Shown here: in pieces, positions 36,701-42,073 of the stretch
How the letters are laid out: each line of letters opens with the position of its first letter
Numbering within the stretch: position 1 is the stretch's first letter
Assembly: GCF_963678635.1 (NCBI RefSeq)
Contig: NC_087063.1
Location: forward strand, 22,514,701-22,578,700
Origin: Symsagittifera roscoffensis
Lineage: Eukaryota > Xenacoelomorpha > Acoela > Convolutidae
Length of the DNA stretch: 64,000 nt
Reading direction: 5' to 3'
The notes under the pieces: generated by a model
Database searches by the model: none
What the model was told of the DNA's origin: nothing
What the model saw: only the letters and a program-made list of their open reading frames with translations
Translations under genes and position numbers: made by a program

Positions 36701-38800
36701 CCTTGTGGGTGTGTTTTCGTTTAGAACAACAAAATCAGATGCGTCTATTTCATCTGCAATTTTCAGACCAAGCGAGTCAGGTTGTAGTTTGGAGAACCAC
36801 AGAGCGTAATGTGCGTTGACATGACCTAATATTAATGCAGTTGTGTTCGTTAGCAGGTGTTGGATTGACGTTGTGTATCCAGGACTACAGCTTGAATGTG
36901 GTGGGATATAGATGTTAAAGGTTGTTAAGGATGACGTGCTGGTAACTATTTTGATTGCTTGTTGTTCTATATGGGGATCGTTATGTGTTTATTTTAGTGT
37001 CTGATGTTTTATGTCGTCCTTAATAATGAATGCTAATCCGCCTCCTTTGCCGGGACTGGTGGGTCGGTTTTGTAAGACGATTTGGTATTCATTAGGGGGC
37101 TTGAGTTCATTTGTAAGGAAAATTTCTTGGATTGCTGCAACCTTTGTGTCTGTAGTAGCCATGTGGTGGATGATGTTATCTAATTTTGGTCTAAGGCCAT
37201 TTGCATTTAGTTGTAGTATCCTAAGTTGGTGTTCATGTTTTGGTGGTTGAGGTTGTTGTTTAATAATGGTGTTGATGTGGTTGATTTTTGCAAAGTTCAG
37301 AATTCCCACAGTAAGAACTGCGTGACCACTGATTGATATTTTCAAGTGTGGAGCATTTTAAGTGTATACACCCTCCAAAGTGGCACCAGAGACTGTTCTG
37401 ATTAGGGGTAATTTTAGTGTGACAGATACTACAGTTATGTGTGCCTGGTTTTTGTTCGATTTCGCTACGGAATAATAGAATGAGAACTAGAAGTCCAGCA
37501 AGTAACAAGTGCATGAGCAGGTAGGCTGGTTTCGGCTTCTCATTGCTCAAAAACATATGTCGTGTTTCTTCTCTTTGTTTTTTTCTTTTTCTCTCCAGTT
37601 TCTTCTTCGTCTTCCCTCCTTTTCTCTTCCCCTTCTCTTTCTCTCTCTTGCAACACTTTCTCTCCTTTTCTCTCTTTGGCTCTCGACACGAGACCGATGT
37701 AGAATGAGTAGAATTTTGGGCACCACCTTGCTGGGCGATGCGTGGTCCAGCCGCGTAGAGGGCTACATTCTTTGAACCTCATTTCGGACTCGTGATGTTA
37801 ACTGCAAATGAATAAAGATCAATTCTTTAAATTAACATTGAGCTGCGCGAAATTTGTAAAACATGCACAGAAATCATAGGCGAAGAAATGTCAAGAACGC
37901 AATTCGAGAGAAACTTGATTTTAGGTTCCATTTATTTTTTTTTCTTTAACCTTTCATGTTAAAGATTTAAAGATTTTCACGGTGGCTCTATTTAAGGCTC
38001 CCAATATTCTAGATCACGCAACTAAACAAAAACATTCTTACCATTTCTACATAATTGACCATTCTGTGAACAAAGTTTTTTACGGGAAAAAGTGTCTAAT
38101 ACCCGATTGCAATGACGTTGCTTATCGCAAGGGTAAAGAAACATTCAATACTTAGTTTTGAACAATGTAACACTTTATAATTCTGCACTTCAATTGCTCA
38201 CAGCAATTGAATCCACCCAAATGTTTTCCTACGTTCTATAATTGTGGAATCTACTATATTTGTGTGTGAAAACTTACACGAGATGATCTGTGTTTAGGTC
38301 CTGGACTGGAAGGTCTAGTGCACACTTCTCTATTCGATCTGATGAAACCAAAACCAAACCAGACATCAAACAGCCAGAGCGGCCATTTCCGTAAAAACCC
38401 TCATCATCCTCACGCGCACAGTCATAGCTCATCCCTTTTAGCCACAACTCTACCATGTGGAGCTAACAATAGAAGGGGCAGAGGTGAAGTCCCCTCCCCG
38501 GCTTACTCAATGACCTCATTCCACCGCCCCTCCCCCTCCGAGCCTTTGATTTCCTCCCTTGCCAAAACACACATGGGTGTAGTGTCAATCAACACTTCGG
38601 CCAATCATGAAAATGTGAAAACTTTTTCGGCGTCTGTCACTCCAGTCGGACACAAAAGACTAGTTCGTCCTCAAAAGAGAGAAATATCGCCCGCTGGTTT
38701 TGAACCCAACTGGGAGGAGAGAGATGAAGATTTGCGTTCAAATTCATCGACAGAGGAACAAAAAACAAATTATTCTACCGCGTCTCCCATGTCTTGCTGA
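6562..38800 (+). CDS. RALGAPA: Ral GTPase-activating protein alpha subunit (RALGAPA1/2-like), 3' part of gene
   Basis: Catalytic subunit of the RalGAP complex, which with a beta subunit stimulates GTP hydrolysis by RalA/RalB in the cytoplasm. Family knowledge: the GAP domain lies at the C terminus and uses an asparagine thumb. Seen here: spliced exons encode, in order, an acidic helical linker, the motif [69 protein letters not shown] (Asn thumb codon at 19810-19812), [34 protein letters not shown] and FEDFVHQTL, which match the animal RalGAP-alpha domain block by block. Exon phases agree at each recognised junction: 1, 0, 0, 0, 0, 2, 2, 1. The start of the gene is left of the window. The exact last exons are inferred. 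Introns are full of repeats, and one exon pair is present twice (9213-9711 and 14153-14651). The paralogue (A1 or A2) cannot be decided and the ancestor may predate that split. Confidence 0.9.
6843..7412. repeat. dispersed repeat family A copy, ending at MULE
   Basis: Modules in order: TACTGAAGACTTTTTTATAAGTCGTGGTG, TTTGCGCTTTGACTTTTGATT, ATCCTGTTTTCTCAAATTTGA and CAGTTGTCTGTTGGCTATG, then the hairpin repeat at 7379. Intronic, between RALGAPA exons a and b. Confidence 0.65.
7555..8745 (+). pseudogene. MULE transposase, frameshifted, copy 1
   Basis: Fragments in different frames give a MULE transposase in order: [20 protein letters not shown], the region before the catalytic core, an [20 protein letters not shown] strand block, then (around 8069) [20 protein letters not shown] with the second catalytic Asp, [14 protein letters not shown], a [12 protein letters not shown] helix, and [13 protein letters not shown]. 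This matches the PF10551 pattern. Stops and frameshifts between blocks, and a short poly-C run, make it non-coding. Copy 1 has an extra 8 bp in the FRKFQ region relative to copy 2. Confidence 0.85.
8775..8845 (+). repeat. 16-bp minisatellite, four units (copy at 13715-13785)
   Basis: CGGCTTGAAGTCCCGA is repeated about four times with single-base changes at the end of each unit, inside the MULE 3' untranslated part. Confidence 0.9.
9213..9352 (+). CDS. RALGAPA: RALGAPA exon b, copy 1
   Basis: The exon runs from the acceptor at 9211-9212 to the donor GTATTA at 9353. The first two bases (GG) complete the AGG codon begun in exon a, and the exon ends on CAG in phase 0. It encodes [20 protein letters not shown], then [12 protein letters not shown] and [11 protein letters not shown], the conserved stretch just before the GAP domain in animal RalGAP-alpha. 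An identical exon lies at 14153-14292. Confidence 0.9.
9583..9711 (+). CDS. RALGAPA: RALGAPA exon c, copy 1 (start of GAP domain)
   Basis: A symmetric phase 0 to 0 exon of 43 codons between TTGTTTAG and GTCAGT. It encodes [18 protein letters not shown] and ends GLGWE, closely matching the start of the Rap/Ral GAP domain. Copy 2 (14523-14651) differs in one codon: CTA (Leu) here and GTA (Val) there, within HK(L/V)AVIY. Confidence 0.93.
9712..10775. other. intron after exon c, copy 1
   Basis: AT-rich, with no ORF or repeat beyond its duplicate at 14652-15717. Confidence 0.7.
10776..11036 (+). repeat. gypsy LTR-like segment, copy 1
   Basis: Starts TGTGATATAGTGTCCC and ends AAGTCTACCCAA. Identity with the segments at 15718 and 17845 stops exactly at 11036, as expected of an LTR boundary. 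Confidence 0.75.
11029..11184 (+). CDS. gypsy gag C-terminal fragment with CCHC zinc knuckle, copy 1
   Basis: The frame encodes [14 protein letters not shown] (C-X2-C-X4-H-X4-C), then the basic stretch [11 protein letters not shown], and ends NEPKN-stop at 11182-11184. Retroelement nucleocapsid, RNA-binding. The capsid part is missing upstream, where the frame runs back into the LTR-like segment. A second copy lies at 15971-16126. Confidence 0.8.
   Translation, partial: LPNGPFGPMVRSSAKFCDVCGKFNHTASHCWWRQKPQGRGQNFPFPNEPKN
11121..12686 (+). CDS. gypsy protease/pol fragment fused to MULE sequence, copy 1
   Basis: Retropepsin with [10 protein letters not shown] (catalytic Asp at codon 80 of this frame) and the flap-distal IILGNPF at about 154-160, followed by a linker and the pre-RT region ending KIKLKPEHT. 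At 12453 the frame crosses into MULE DNA and continues [16 protein letters not shown], a poly-Pro run and the MULE N terminus, to a stop at 12684-12686. RT is absent. Product functional status unknown; it would need the -1 frameshift. Confidence 0.8.
   Translation: MATETTRTRTKLPVSKRAKKLIKPLSQPPKSSKSPKSSPNELFQPDEILSLYAIIPAEGTVLTYTKIRFSSGLQRRALFDTGACANVISKQTFEDLKEEKSLFRPLEVNEPKLKRVRMAGGQQVSIETEVTLEFRLADMTFIEPFLVLRAANSIILGNPFYKKHHIHVCPKYNLLHFKDMTLQINEIKPPNEPRRVNRVKKFPLLMTKRQTIAPHQTILVECQLENTCQDMEKTTGIVIPAQEFEENCEIAFTSSISEVLKNNLLYITAFNITDHHITLPFKTEIGKFSILTLKEAENLFPIEPEMIAFAKMNHPDDIEMGINELIQQSCDSQQPQMKHEPEYEKFWFPTPETCQNPELLPQIQRDIYDQILHFQGLEKLEPKTKCQDRLTFIKNFKWENSVLTEDQRSKVEDLLVDFSDIFAKHRFDVGYNSDLKIKLKPEHTTITGDSKSAIKKPGEQSPPPPPPPDEKIQQKIFRKTVIQSVEQNVSRSLKKSYDEAIQVTSEDFLPPKYEKIRKSMS
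11175..11181 (+). promoter_or_regulatory. -1 ribosomal frameshift slippery site (gag-pol), copy 1
   Basis: In the gag frame the bases read CCA AAA AAC TAA, giving the canonical heptamer A AAA AAC directly before the gag stop. A -1 slip continues as [11 protein letters not shown] into the protease frame. The downstream sequence has a weak inverted motif (CTGAGTCAG), and no strong pseudoknot is obvious. Confidence 0.75.
12453..14028 (+). mobile_element. MULE DNA transposon, copy 2 (left terminus missing)
   Basis: The duplicated copy starts 100 bp inside the element, so it lacks the left inverted repeat. The right terminus CCCCTAG is at 14022-14028. It is directly fused on its left to the gypsy pol frame of unit 1. 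Confidence 0.85.
12480..13685 (+). pseudogene. MULE transposase, frameshifted, copy 2
   Basis: Same domain order as copy 1. Without the 8-bp insertion the core is longer in one frame: 13016-13381 holds [29 protein letters not shown] and [12 protein letters not shown] together; 13230-13685 in the next frame holds the [12 protein letters not shown] end. Poly-C tracts at 12507-12522 and 12873-12898 are longer than in copy 1. Confidence 0.85.
14153..14292 (+). CDS. RALGAPA: RALGAPA exon b, copy 2 (tandem duplicate)
   Basis: Same sequence and splice sites as 9213-9352, displaced by 4940 bp inside the tandem duplication. It needs a phase-1 donor upstream, as exon a provides. After exon c (phase 0) it would be read out of frame and hit a TGA within 14 codons, so it can only replace copy 1, not follow it. 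Confidence 0.85.
14523..14651 (+). CDS. RALGAPA: RALGAPA exon c, copy 2 (tandem duplicate)
   Basis: Duplicate of 9583-9711 with intact splice sites and one amino-acid change (Val for Leu in the HKxAVIY motif). It is phase 0 to 0, so on its own it could be added after copy 1 without a frameshift, which would repeat 43 residues of the GAP domain. Normal use would be in place of copy 1. Confidence 0.85.
15718..15978 (+). repeat. gypsy LTR-like segment, copy 2 (5')
   Basis: Same 261-bp segment; differs from copy 1 by GGTTTCGG instead of GGATTCGG near 15889. Confidence 0.75.
15971..16126 (+). CDS. gypsy gag C-terminal fragment with CCHC zinc knuckle, copy 2
   Basis: Duplicate of 11029-11184, offset 4942 bp, with the same stop. 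Confidence 0.8.
   Translation, partial: LPNGPFGPMVRSSAKFCDVCGKFNHTASHCWWRQKPQGRGQNFPFPNEPKN
16063..17898 (+). CDS. gypsy protease and partial reverse transcriptase, copy 2
   Basis: Same protease as copy 1 (one Pro-to-Arg change, ERKTK here against EPKTK), then RT fingers and palm: [19 protein letters not shown] at about 492-510, [11 protein letters not shown] with the first catalytic Asp at 541, and [19 protein letters not shown]. The YxDD box, thumb, RNase H and integrase are missing. The frame enters the 3' LTR-like segment at codon 595 and stops 17 codons later. Polymerase activity cannot be expected. Confidence 0.88.
   Translation: MATETTRTRTKLPVSKRAKKLIKPLSQPPKSSKSPKSSPNELFQPDEILSLYAIIPAEGTVLTYTKIRFSSGLQRRALFDTGACANVISKQTFEDLKEEKSLFRPLEVNEPKLKRVRMAGGQQVSIETEVTLEFRLADMTFIEPFLVLRAANSIILGNPFYKKHHIHVCPKYNLLHFKDMTLQINEIKPPNEPRRVNRVKKFPLLMTKRQTIAPHQTILVECQLENTCQDMEKTTGIVIPAQEFEENCEIAFTSSISEVLKNNLLYITAFNITDHHITLPFKTEIGKFSILTLKEAENLFPIEPEMIAFAKMNHPDDIEMGINELIQQSCDSQQPQMKHEPEYEKFWFPTPETCQNPELLPQIQRDIYDQILHFQGLEKLERKTKCQDRLTFIKNFKWENSVLTEDQRSKVEDLLVDFSDIFAKHRFDVGYNSDLKIKLKPEHTRPLYTQGPPTPIHLRHELTVELALMHYYGLITTLSHSKYSSPLFAHRKPSGKLRMLIDLRRINHSLKNDYINSNFPISNMTDASNHFAGKSLFTKLDCSQAYHCVQMAEDLSVQLLAFNFGSRTYAYKCLAQGLSKSVTGFSSFIPHLSPCDKVSLRMAVDSYIVVY
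16117..16123 (+). promoter_or_regulatory. -1 ribosomal frameshift slippery site (gag-pol), copy 2
   Basis: Same A AAA AAC heptamer in the duplicated element, one codon before the gag TAA. Confidence 0.75.
17845..18105 (+). repeat. gypsy LTR-like segment, copy 3 (3')
   Basis: Third copy, beginning at a Cys codon of the pol frame and closing that frame with a TGA at 17896-17898. Sequence after 18105 (TTGATTAGTAG) is unique. Confidence 0.75.
18701..18998. repeat. local direct duplication in intron
   Basis: AATTTGACTCATTGACTTCA...GTGCTCATACGCAATACTTCG at 18701-18803 recurs, diverged, at 18892-18998. Intronic, after the gypsy element. Confidence 0.7.
19127..19270 (+). CDS. RALGAPA: RALGAPA exon d (GAP domain)
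   Basis: 48 codons, phase 0 to 0, acceptor TTTTTAG and donor AAG|GTGGAA. It encodes [20 protein letters not shown], then [17 protein letters not shown], corresponding to the VDLETHTGFxGGL...VEVIFHVSTRM stretch of vertebrate RalGAP-alpha. It joins directly to exon c across the duplicated block. Confidence 0.93.
19795..19953 (+). CDS. RALGAPA: RALGAPA exon e (GAP domain with Asn thumb)
   Basis: Acceptor GTTGCAG, 53 codons in phase 0, then donor GTTAGT. It encodes [16 protein letters not shown], the most diagnostic motif of the family; the Asn of GND is the catalytic asparagine thumb of Rap/Ral GAPs. [20 protein letters not shown] follows. A second possible donor (GAG|GTGATA, end 19971) would add six residues. 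The first gives the length closer to other RalGAPs. Confidence 0.93.
20840..21300. repeat. dispersed repeat family A copy
   Basis: AGTAATGAACGTAGTGAAAAC (20842), TTGATCCAGTTTTCTCTAGTT (21099), TTGCGTTCATTACTCTTTTCC (21250) and ATTGGCTATG in the same order as other copies. Intron between exons e and f. Confidence 0.65.
21301..22879. other. intron between exons e and f, right part
   Basis: Short doublet GTGTTTCCGGAGGGGA...GGGAG (21410-21465), a SINE tail fragment (21700-21735, GCGAAGCTCCGCTTCGCCTC), otherwise nothing recognised. Confidence 0.6.
22880..23067 (+). CDS. RALGAPA: RALGAPA exon f (GAP domain)
   Basis: The acceptor ATTTACTAG ends at 22879 and the donor GTAAAC starts at 23068. The exon begins [16 protein letters not shown] and continues [15 protein letters not shown], then [15 protein letters not shown], matching FFGPLFDGAIVDxKVLPIMVRATAINAS of vertebrate family members. 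It ends in phase 2 (TG plus C from the next exon gives Cys). Confidence 0.93.
23364..23465 (+). CDS. RALGAPA: RALGAPA exon g (end of GAP domain)
   Basis: The acceptor TTTTTTAG ends at 23363. A second AG at 23374-23375 would create a stop after the split codon, which fixes this start. The exon encodes [19 protein letters not shown] and [14 protein letters not shown], matching the HLEPTTFEDFAAQVF region. It ends in phase 2 at GTATGT. Confidence 0.9.
24850..25310 (-). pseudogene. decayed coding remnant, minus strand
   Basis: Read on the minus strand from about 25304: [40 protein letters not shown], then a stop and further charged peptide fragments in shifting frames. Composition suggests a coiled-coil ORF, such as a LINE ORF1, but I do not recognise it. 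Confidence 0.25.
26700..27160. repeat. dispersed repeat family A copy
   Basis: AGTCGACGAACGCATTTCAGA, TTCGCGGTTTGACTTTTGGTA, AATTGTTCTAGACATTCAGAG and TGCGTTCGTTGACTCTTTACC in order. Fragments of a further copy continue to 27920. Confidence 0.65.
27991..28370. mobile_element. tRNA-derived SINE-like element
   Basis: Begins TGTTGATTACACTTATGAAC. The tRNA-like part (28185-28254) has the Ser/Leu-type A box GTGGCTGAGTGGTTAGAG and B box AAGGTCGAATCTC; the tail ends GTGAAGCGAAGCTTCGCCTC. The acceptor stem does not pair, so it is not a working tRNA gene. Near-identical flank at 31297. Confidence 0.7.
28751..28772. repeat. TG microsatellite
   Basis: Eleven TG units in the intron just before the acceptor of exon h. 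Confidence 0.95.
28791..28915 (+). CDS. RALGAPA: RALGAPA C-terminal exon h (alternative A)
   Basis: The acceptor GAAGTTTTAG follows a TG microsatellite and the donor is GTTAGC. The 125-nt exon takes one base to complete the codon left by exon g (AG+A, Arg), is open, and ends in phase 1. It encodes a low-complexity Ser/Ala/Thr-rich tail ([19 protein letters not shown], then [20 protein letters not shown]). GC content is well above the surrounding intron. The family assignment rests on phase and position only. Confidence 0.65.
29108..29163 (+). CDS. possible RALGAPA C-terminal exon h' (alternative B)
   Basis: A 56-nt open segment between GTGTTAG and a strong donor GTAAGT. Like exon h it accepts phase 2 and leaves phase 1, and it encodes [18 protein letters not shown]. 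If spliced after exon h it is read in another frame and stops at TAG 29131-29133; if it replaces exon h the frame stays open. The acceptor has a weak pyrimidine tract, so this exon is tentative. Confidence 0.4.
31297..31586. mobile_element. SINE-like element with shortened tRNA head
   Basis: Same start as 27991 and same tail, but the tRNA-like part stops after GGCGGAGTGGTTAGTGTGC (31495-31513) and jumps to the tail; the B box is deleted. Confidence 0.65.
31880..32035. repeat. direct plus inverted repeat module
   Basis: GAGATACTCGTTACTAGGTA (31920) recurs as GAGACTCGTTACTAGGTA (31984). AACTATATTCCCC (31894) is inverted as GGGGATATAGTT near 32010. AGACCGAAAGGTCT (about 32026-32039) is a 5-bp hairpin with a GAAA loop. 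Confidence 0.65.
32078..32284 (+). CDS. small ORF of unknown nature
   Basis: 68 codons, with balanced composition unlike the surrounding intron ([36 protein letters not shown]), ending ALNKTVA-stop. No homology recognised. The frame may be chance, or the remnant of an exon or retrocopy in the intron. Confidence 0.2.
   Translation: MRCRILLSVMIYRIPYWLNASRERIETAYNLFIASLPELRSQLTQGLKTQWVVLTAKNATPALNKTVA
33035..33625. repeat. dispersed repeat family A copy
   Basis: TTCGCTGTTTGACTTTTGATT, ACCCAGTTTTCTCAAATTGGA, TTGCGTTCATTCACTCTTTTC, then a second, shorter copy of the GTTGGCTAT end at 33590-33615. Confidence 0.65.
34409..34809 (-). pseudogene. LINE polyprotein C-terminal segment
   Basis: [20 protein letters not shown], then [13 protein letters not shown], a conserved stretch after the RT thumb in jockey-like elements, followed by [13 protein letters not shown] frameshift near 34597 leads to [14 protein letters not shown] and the end. 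Confidence 0.7.
35142..36215 (-). pseudogene. LINE reverse transcriptase
   Basis: Blocks in order on the minus strand: [19 protein letters not shown] (35871-36215), [20 protein letters not shown] and YRPIALLSP (35705-35899), then [19 protein letters not shown] with the first catalytic Asp and [14 protein letters not shown] with the YADD active site (35142-35606). Blocks are in different frames, with stops between. Confidence 0.88.
36314..36646 (-). pseudogene. LINE endonuclease C-terminal motif and linker
   Basis: [14 protein letters not shown] corresponds to the GSDHxPI motif that closes the AP endonuclease domain; the catalytic His position is Arg here. A linker containing [16 protein letters not shown], common between endonuclease and RT in this group, follows. 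Confidence 0.75.
36989..37556 (-). pseudogene. LINE Cys/His finger and start of AP endonuclease
   Basis: 37260-37556 encodes a PHD-like or zinc-ribbon pattern ([32 protein letters not shown]). 36989-37345 in the next frame begins the endonuclease with [28 protein letters not shown] and [13 protein letters not shown] frameshift separates them. Confidence 0.8.
38298..38800 (+). CDS. terminal coding exon, probably the RALGAPA C terminus
   Basis: An open stretch of 503 nt follows the acceptor TGTGTTTAG, with two bases (GT) that complete the Gly codon left by either exon h or h'. It encodes [20 protein letters not shown], a His/Ser/Pro-rich part ([11 protein letters not shown]) and an acidic end, and stops at TGA 38798-38800. 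It is GC-rich compared with its flanks and resembles a disordered tail. No domain is recognised. It could instead be the last exon of an unrelated gene, because the phase match has a one-in-three chance. Confidence 0.5.
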
Positions 38801-39394
38801 ACCTAATTATCATAAAACCTCCCTAGATTTACAAGTTTGTGAGAAGAAAGAATTGAAACAATCGTTTAGAGGCGTTCAATCGTTAAGTCATACCGAAACG
38901 CTGTTTTCATTCATACCGAAAACCCATTGCTATCGCAAATCGGTCAGTATATGAATGTGTGGCCACGAATAGTTTATTCAACTCTTAAGTCAATTCTATG
39001 GATATCGATCATGATTGTAATTTTGGTAATTTGACAATATTTAATTTATAATGCTTCAGCTCTGTAGCATATCAAAAGTTTACGAATTGAAATATTTTGC
39101 GTTCTTCTTTTTGAATTGCAGATCAGCCCAATTTTGTAATTAGGGCCAACAAACTCAAATAATCAATTTGAATCGATGTCTGGTGAGACTTTTTGGGCTC
39201 AACAGACATCTTCCAAAGAGCTAGGGTTTATAAAAGGGTTAAGAAAATGTTTTTTTTTACCTCGGATGCAATTAATATACAGATACCGTCTGATCGTTGT
39301 AATATATTAAAGTTGACACTACAAGCTGGCTGGTGGTGTTAAAGCCCGTTAAATGGCTCTGATATACTCGTAGAATCAGATAGAGGTATATCTT

Positions 39395-40175
39395 TTAAAG
39401 AGTCGATGATTGACTTCTAGTTTCAAAAACGGTTTTTAATTTTCAGTTTTTAATACGGAATGAAAAAAATTACGTGCTGATCCAGTTTTCTCAAGTTGGA
39501 TCAACTTTATCAAAGAAGTATCAATAATAAATTGCTCTAGAAATTCAAAGAACTGTAAGGCAATCTATCTTTTTCTTTGAAATTCGAAAGTATATGTGCA
39601 CTTTTTGAGTCCACTTCAAGTTCATTTGCTAGAAAGTAGGCGAATTCGCTCTCCAATTACGAAAGAGGAAATGGCGGGGAAGCCATGCTCGATTTCTAAT
39701 TTCGAAAGTAGAATTTAGTTTTTAGATTTCCCAGCGCTATACAAATTTTACCTAAGACTCCAGTTGAGTAAATTTTATCAAAACTGCCAATCATAAATTG
39801 TTTTTGAAAAAAAAGTTTTACCCGTTGATCCGGTTTTCTCAAATTGGCCTAGTTTTAACAAAAAAAGTGCCCATCATAAATTGTTCTGCCAACTGAAAGA
39901 GCTTTAAGGCTCTTTCAGTTTTCTTTTCCATAAATTGTTCTACCAGTTTTCTTTTTCCATAAATTGTTCTACAAACTGAAAGAGCTTTAAGGCTCTTTCG
40001 TTTTTTTTTCAGTTTTCTTGCGTTCATTACTCTTTTCCAACTGTCAGTTGGCTATGCTTTGAAATTCGAAAGTTGGTGTTTTCAAAAAACAAGTTTGTGT
40101 TTTTTTTCTGTTTATCTTGCGTTCTTTGACCCATGTCTTTGACTCCAACTGTCGGTTGGCTATCTTTAAGTGTTC
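39395..40175. repeat. dispersed repeat family A, two to three nested copies
   Basis: GATCCAGTTTTCTCAAGTTGG (39480) and GATCCGGTTTTCTCAAATTGG (39826), with the short direct repeat CTGAAAGAGCTTTAAGGCTC at 39893 and 39976 and two GTTGGCTAT ends at 40046 and 40154. Confidence 0.65.
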
Positions 40176-42021
40176 CTGCCCCCCTAAATATGCCTCTGCA
40201 TAGATACATAGATGTTTCTAGACCAGAATAGTTAAATTGATCTTTAGCTTACGATAAGTTCAAAGACTTGGACTGTTATTTTTTCTGGTAAAAAGTAGAA
40301 GTGTTAATTTGGATGTTTCTTTGTTGCATCGGTTCACGTTGTCTGCATGAAAAATGTGTCGTTTGGATAAAACAAAAAAACTCAATGAAAACTGGATGCA
40401 ATTAGTACCAAAAATTTTTGTAGTTTGTCTTCATTAATAAGTCAGCACCATCATAATTAGGACTTTTTATCCACTAGAAAAACTAGTTCTGCTGTTCACA
40501 AGAGAAAGGGCCGATGTTGGGCCTCTGATTAAGATCTATAGCCAGTTTTAACTAATTTTTCTCAGAAATGAGATCATGTCATAATGGGATACGACCTGTC
40601 ACCTTCCTGTTGGATCTCCTGAGATTGTTATTTAGGGTTTCCAAATTACTCAACATACCGCTCGCTTAGCAGATTCGTTGGTTTCAAATGAATAACCGTT
40701 ACTGGACGATATTAACTGGTTGGACTATGTTCTGGATGATTTCATATTGAGTCATCGCTTCTTAAAACATTAAAACAATGCCTCTTAACTTGAAGTAGTA
40801 ACCTTATTTTTAACTAGTAGCATTCAGCTTAGAAGCGAAATTTTCCAGGGATTTTCCACGATACACAAAAATTGAACCATTGAGAAGAAGAAATAAACAT
40901 TTTCGAATAATCTCTATCGCAACATACATGTATTTCACGCGTCTAGTCTTGTGTGGCCTATTGTCTTGAGCAGAAGAATTTTTAGAAATTTGAACTTTTG
41001 GGGCAATTTGGACTAAAAACGTTGTTGGAATAGGTTTTAGGGGAATATAATTGGTGCCTATCGCAATATCAAATAGGTTTAAAATATTGGCTGAAGTAGT
41101 TTATGTCAATGGAGTTAAAAAGGAAATAGATGCTCTAGATGATCTGCTTCGCTTATCTTTTCTTCATAAAAAATCTGATGGGATATTCTAATAGAGAATT
41201 AATGAAACTGGAAAATTGATTTGTTTTTGGGATCCTTCAACAACTTTGGTCACATATTTACTAAAAAATCGTTGTGATTTTTTTCACTGACACGTGGCTC
41301 AAAGTTCCGTTTCTTTATGCAGTTTGATTACAATCAAGTTTTTGTGCTCAAATAATTTTGAAAATTTAATATGTATTAATTTTACGTTACGATAAAAAAT
41401 TTGAAAACATTTATGGCACGCTGTATATATATTTTTTTGGAATTATTTCTGATTTTACTGCTTTTACTCCTGTGGCCGTTTTGGCACAAAACATTATAGT
41501 TTAATTTTCTGTTGTTTTTTTTTATCACATCTGTTGTAATCCGACTCGGTTCGTCAGAAAACAAAAATTACTTCTATTCAGCTGATTGCAACTTCGGATC
41601 TTGTGAACAAGATTGATTCAACCATAGTTATTATAAGCCGCGTGCGTGCTGACTAAACTGCAGAACTACGGTATTTTCAATACTTCAGCCGAGAAAATGT
41701 TCAATAAACATTAGATAATGCATCGCAGCTTGGAACTTGTTGAGACCAAAAAACTGTAAATCGCTAATTGAGAAACGATATGTGTATTTATATATTTACA
41801 ATGCAATACAAGAGCCGAGAAAGTTGTCAAAGCGCAGCATTTGATCAGCTTGCCACTTAACAATGGTAACATTTTTGGCATCAAACTTCGGTTTAAGAAG
41901 TTTTCACACAAAGTTATTTTCAACTAATAAAAAATAGTTTCATTCTAAAAATTATCGGACTTTTTGGCCAGTTGCTTTCTTAAGAAAATAAATCTTTTCA
42001 TTCTTTGCCGAAAAATAATAT
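40176..42021. other. intergenic region before AMT
   Basis: AT-rich; no ORF, repeat or regulatory site recognised apart from the TATA-like box next to AMT. Confidence 0.6.
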
Positions 42022-42073
42022 TATAAAAATATTTACAACTTTCTAAATTAATAAAATTTGAAATTGAGTTAGA
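42022..42073 (+). promoter_or_regulatory. AMT upstream: TATA-like box and an acceptor-like AG at the ATG
   Basis: TATAAAA lies at 42022-42028, about 46 bp before the ATG. TTAG ends at 42072, one base before ATG 42074. Either the 5' UTR is very short with a TATA promoter, or the ATG lies just after a 3' splice site of a leader intron or a trans-splice site. The sequence does not decide between these. Confidence 0.3.

Larger units (their letters stand above)
33860..37790 (-). mobile_element. jockey/I-group non-LTR retrotransposon (LINE), decayed, minus strand
   Basis: Read on the minus strand from about 37.79 kb: a purine-rich 5' part, a Cys/His finger, AP endonuclease, reverse transcriptase and a C-terminal segment, then an untranslated tail to about 33.87 kb. 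Order and motifs fit group II non-LTR elements. The frame is broken in several places, so it is inactive. It lies in the last large intron of the GAP gene, antisense to it. The exact 3' end is uncertain because a stretch near 34.05 kb resembles the 5' end. Confidence 0.85.

Noticed and set aside
37540-37782. Charged minus-strand ORF as a host protein
   Set aside because: It is the purine-rich 5' region of the LINE.
38700-38954. 84-codon ORF overlapping the terminal exon
   Set aside because: Shadow frame of 38298-38800 running into the 3' untranslated region.
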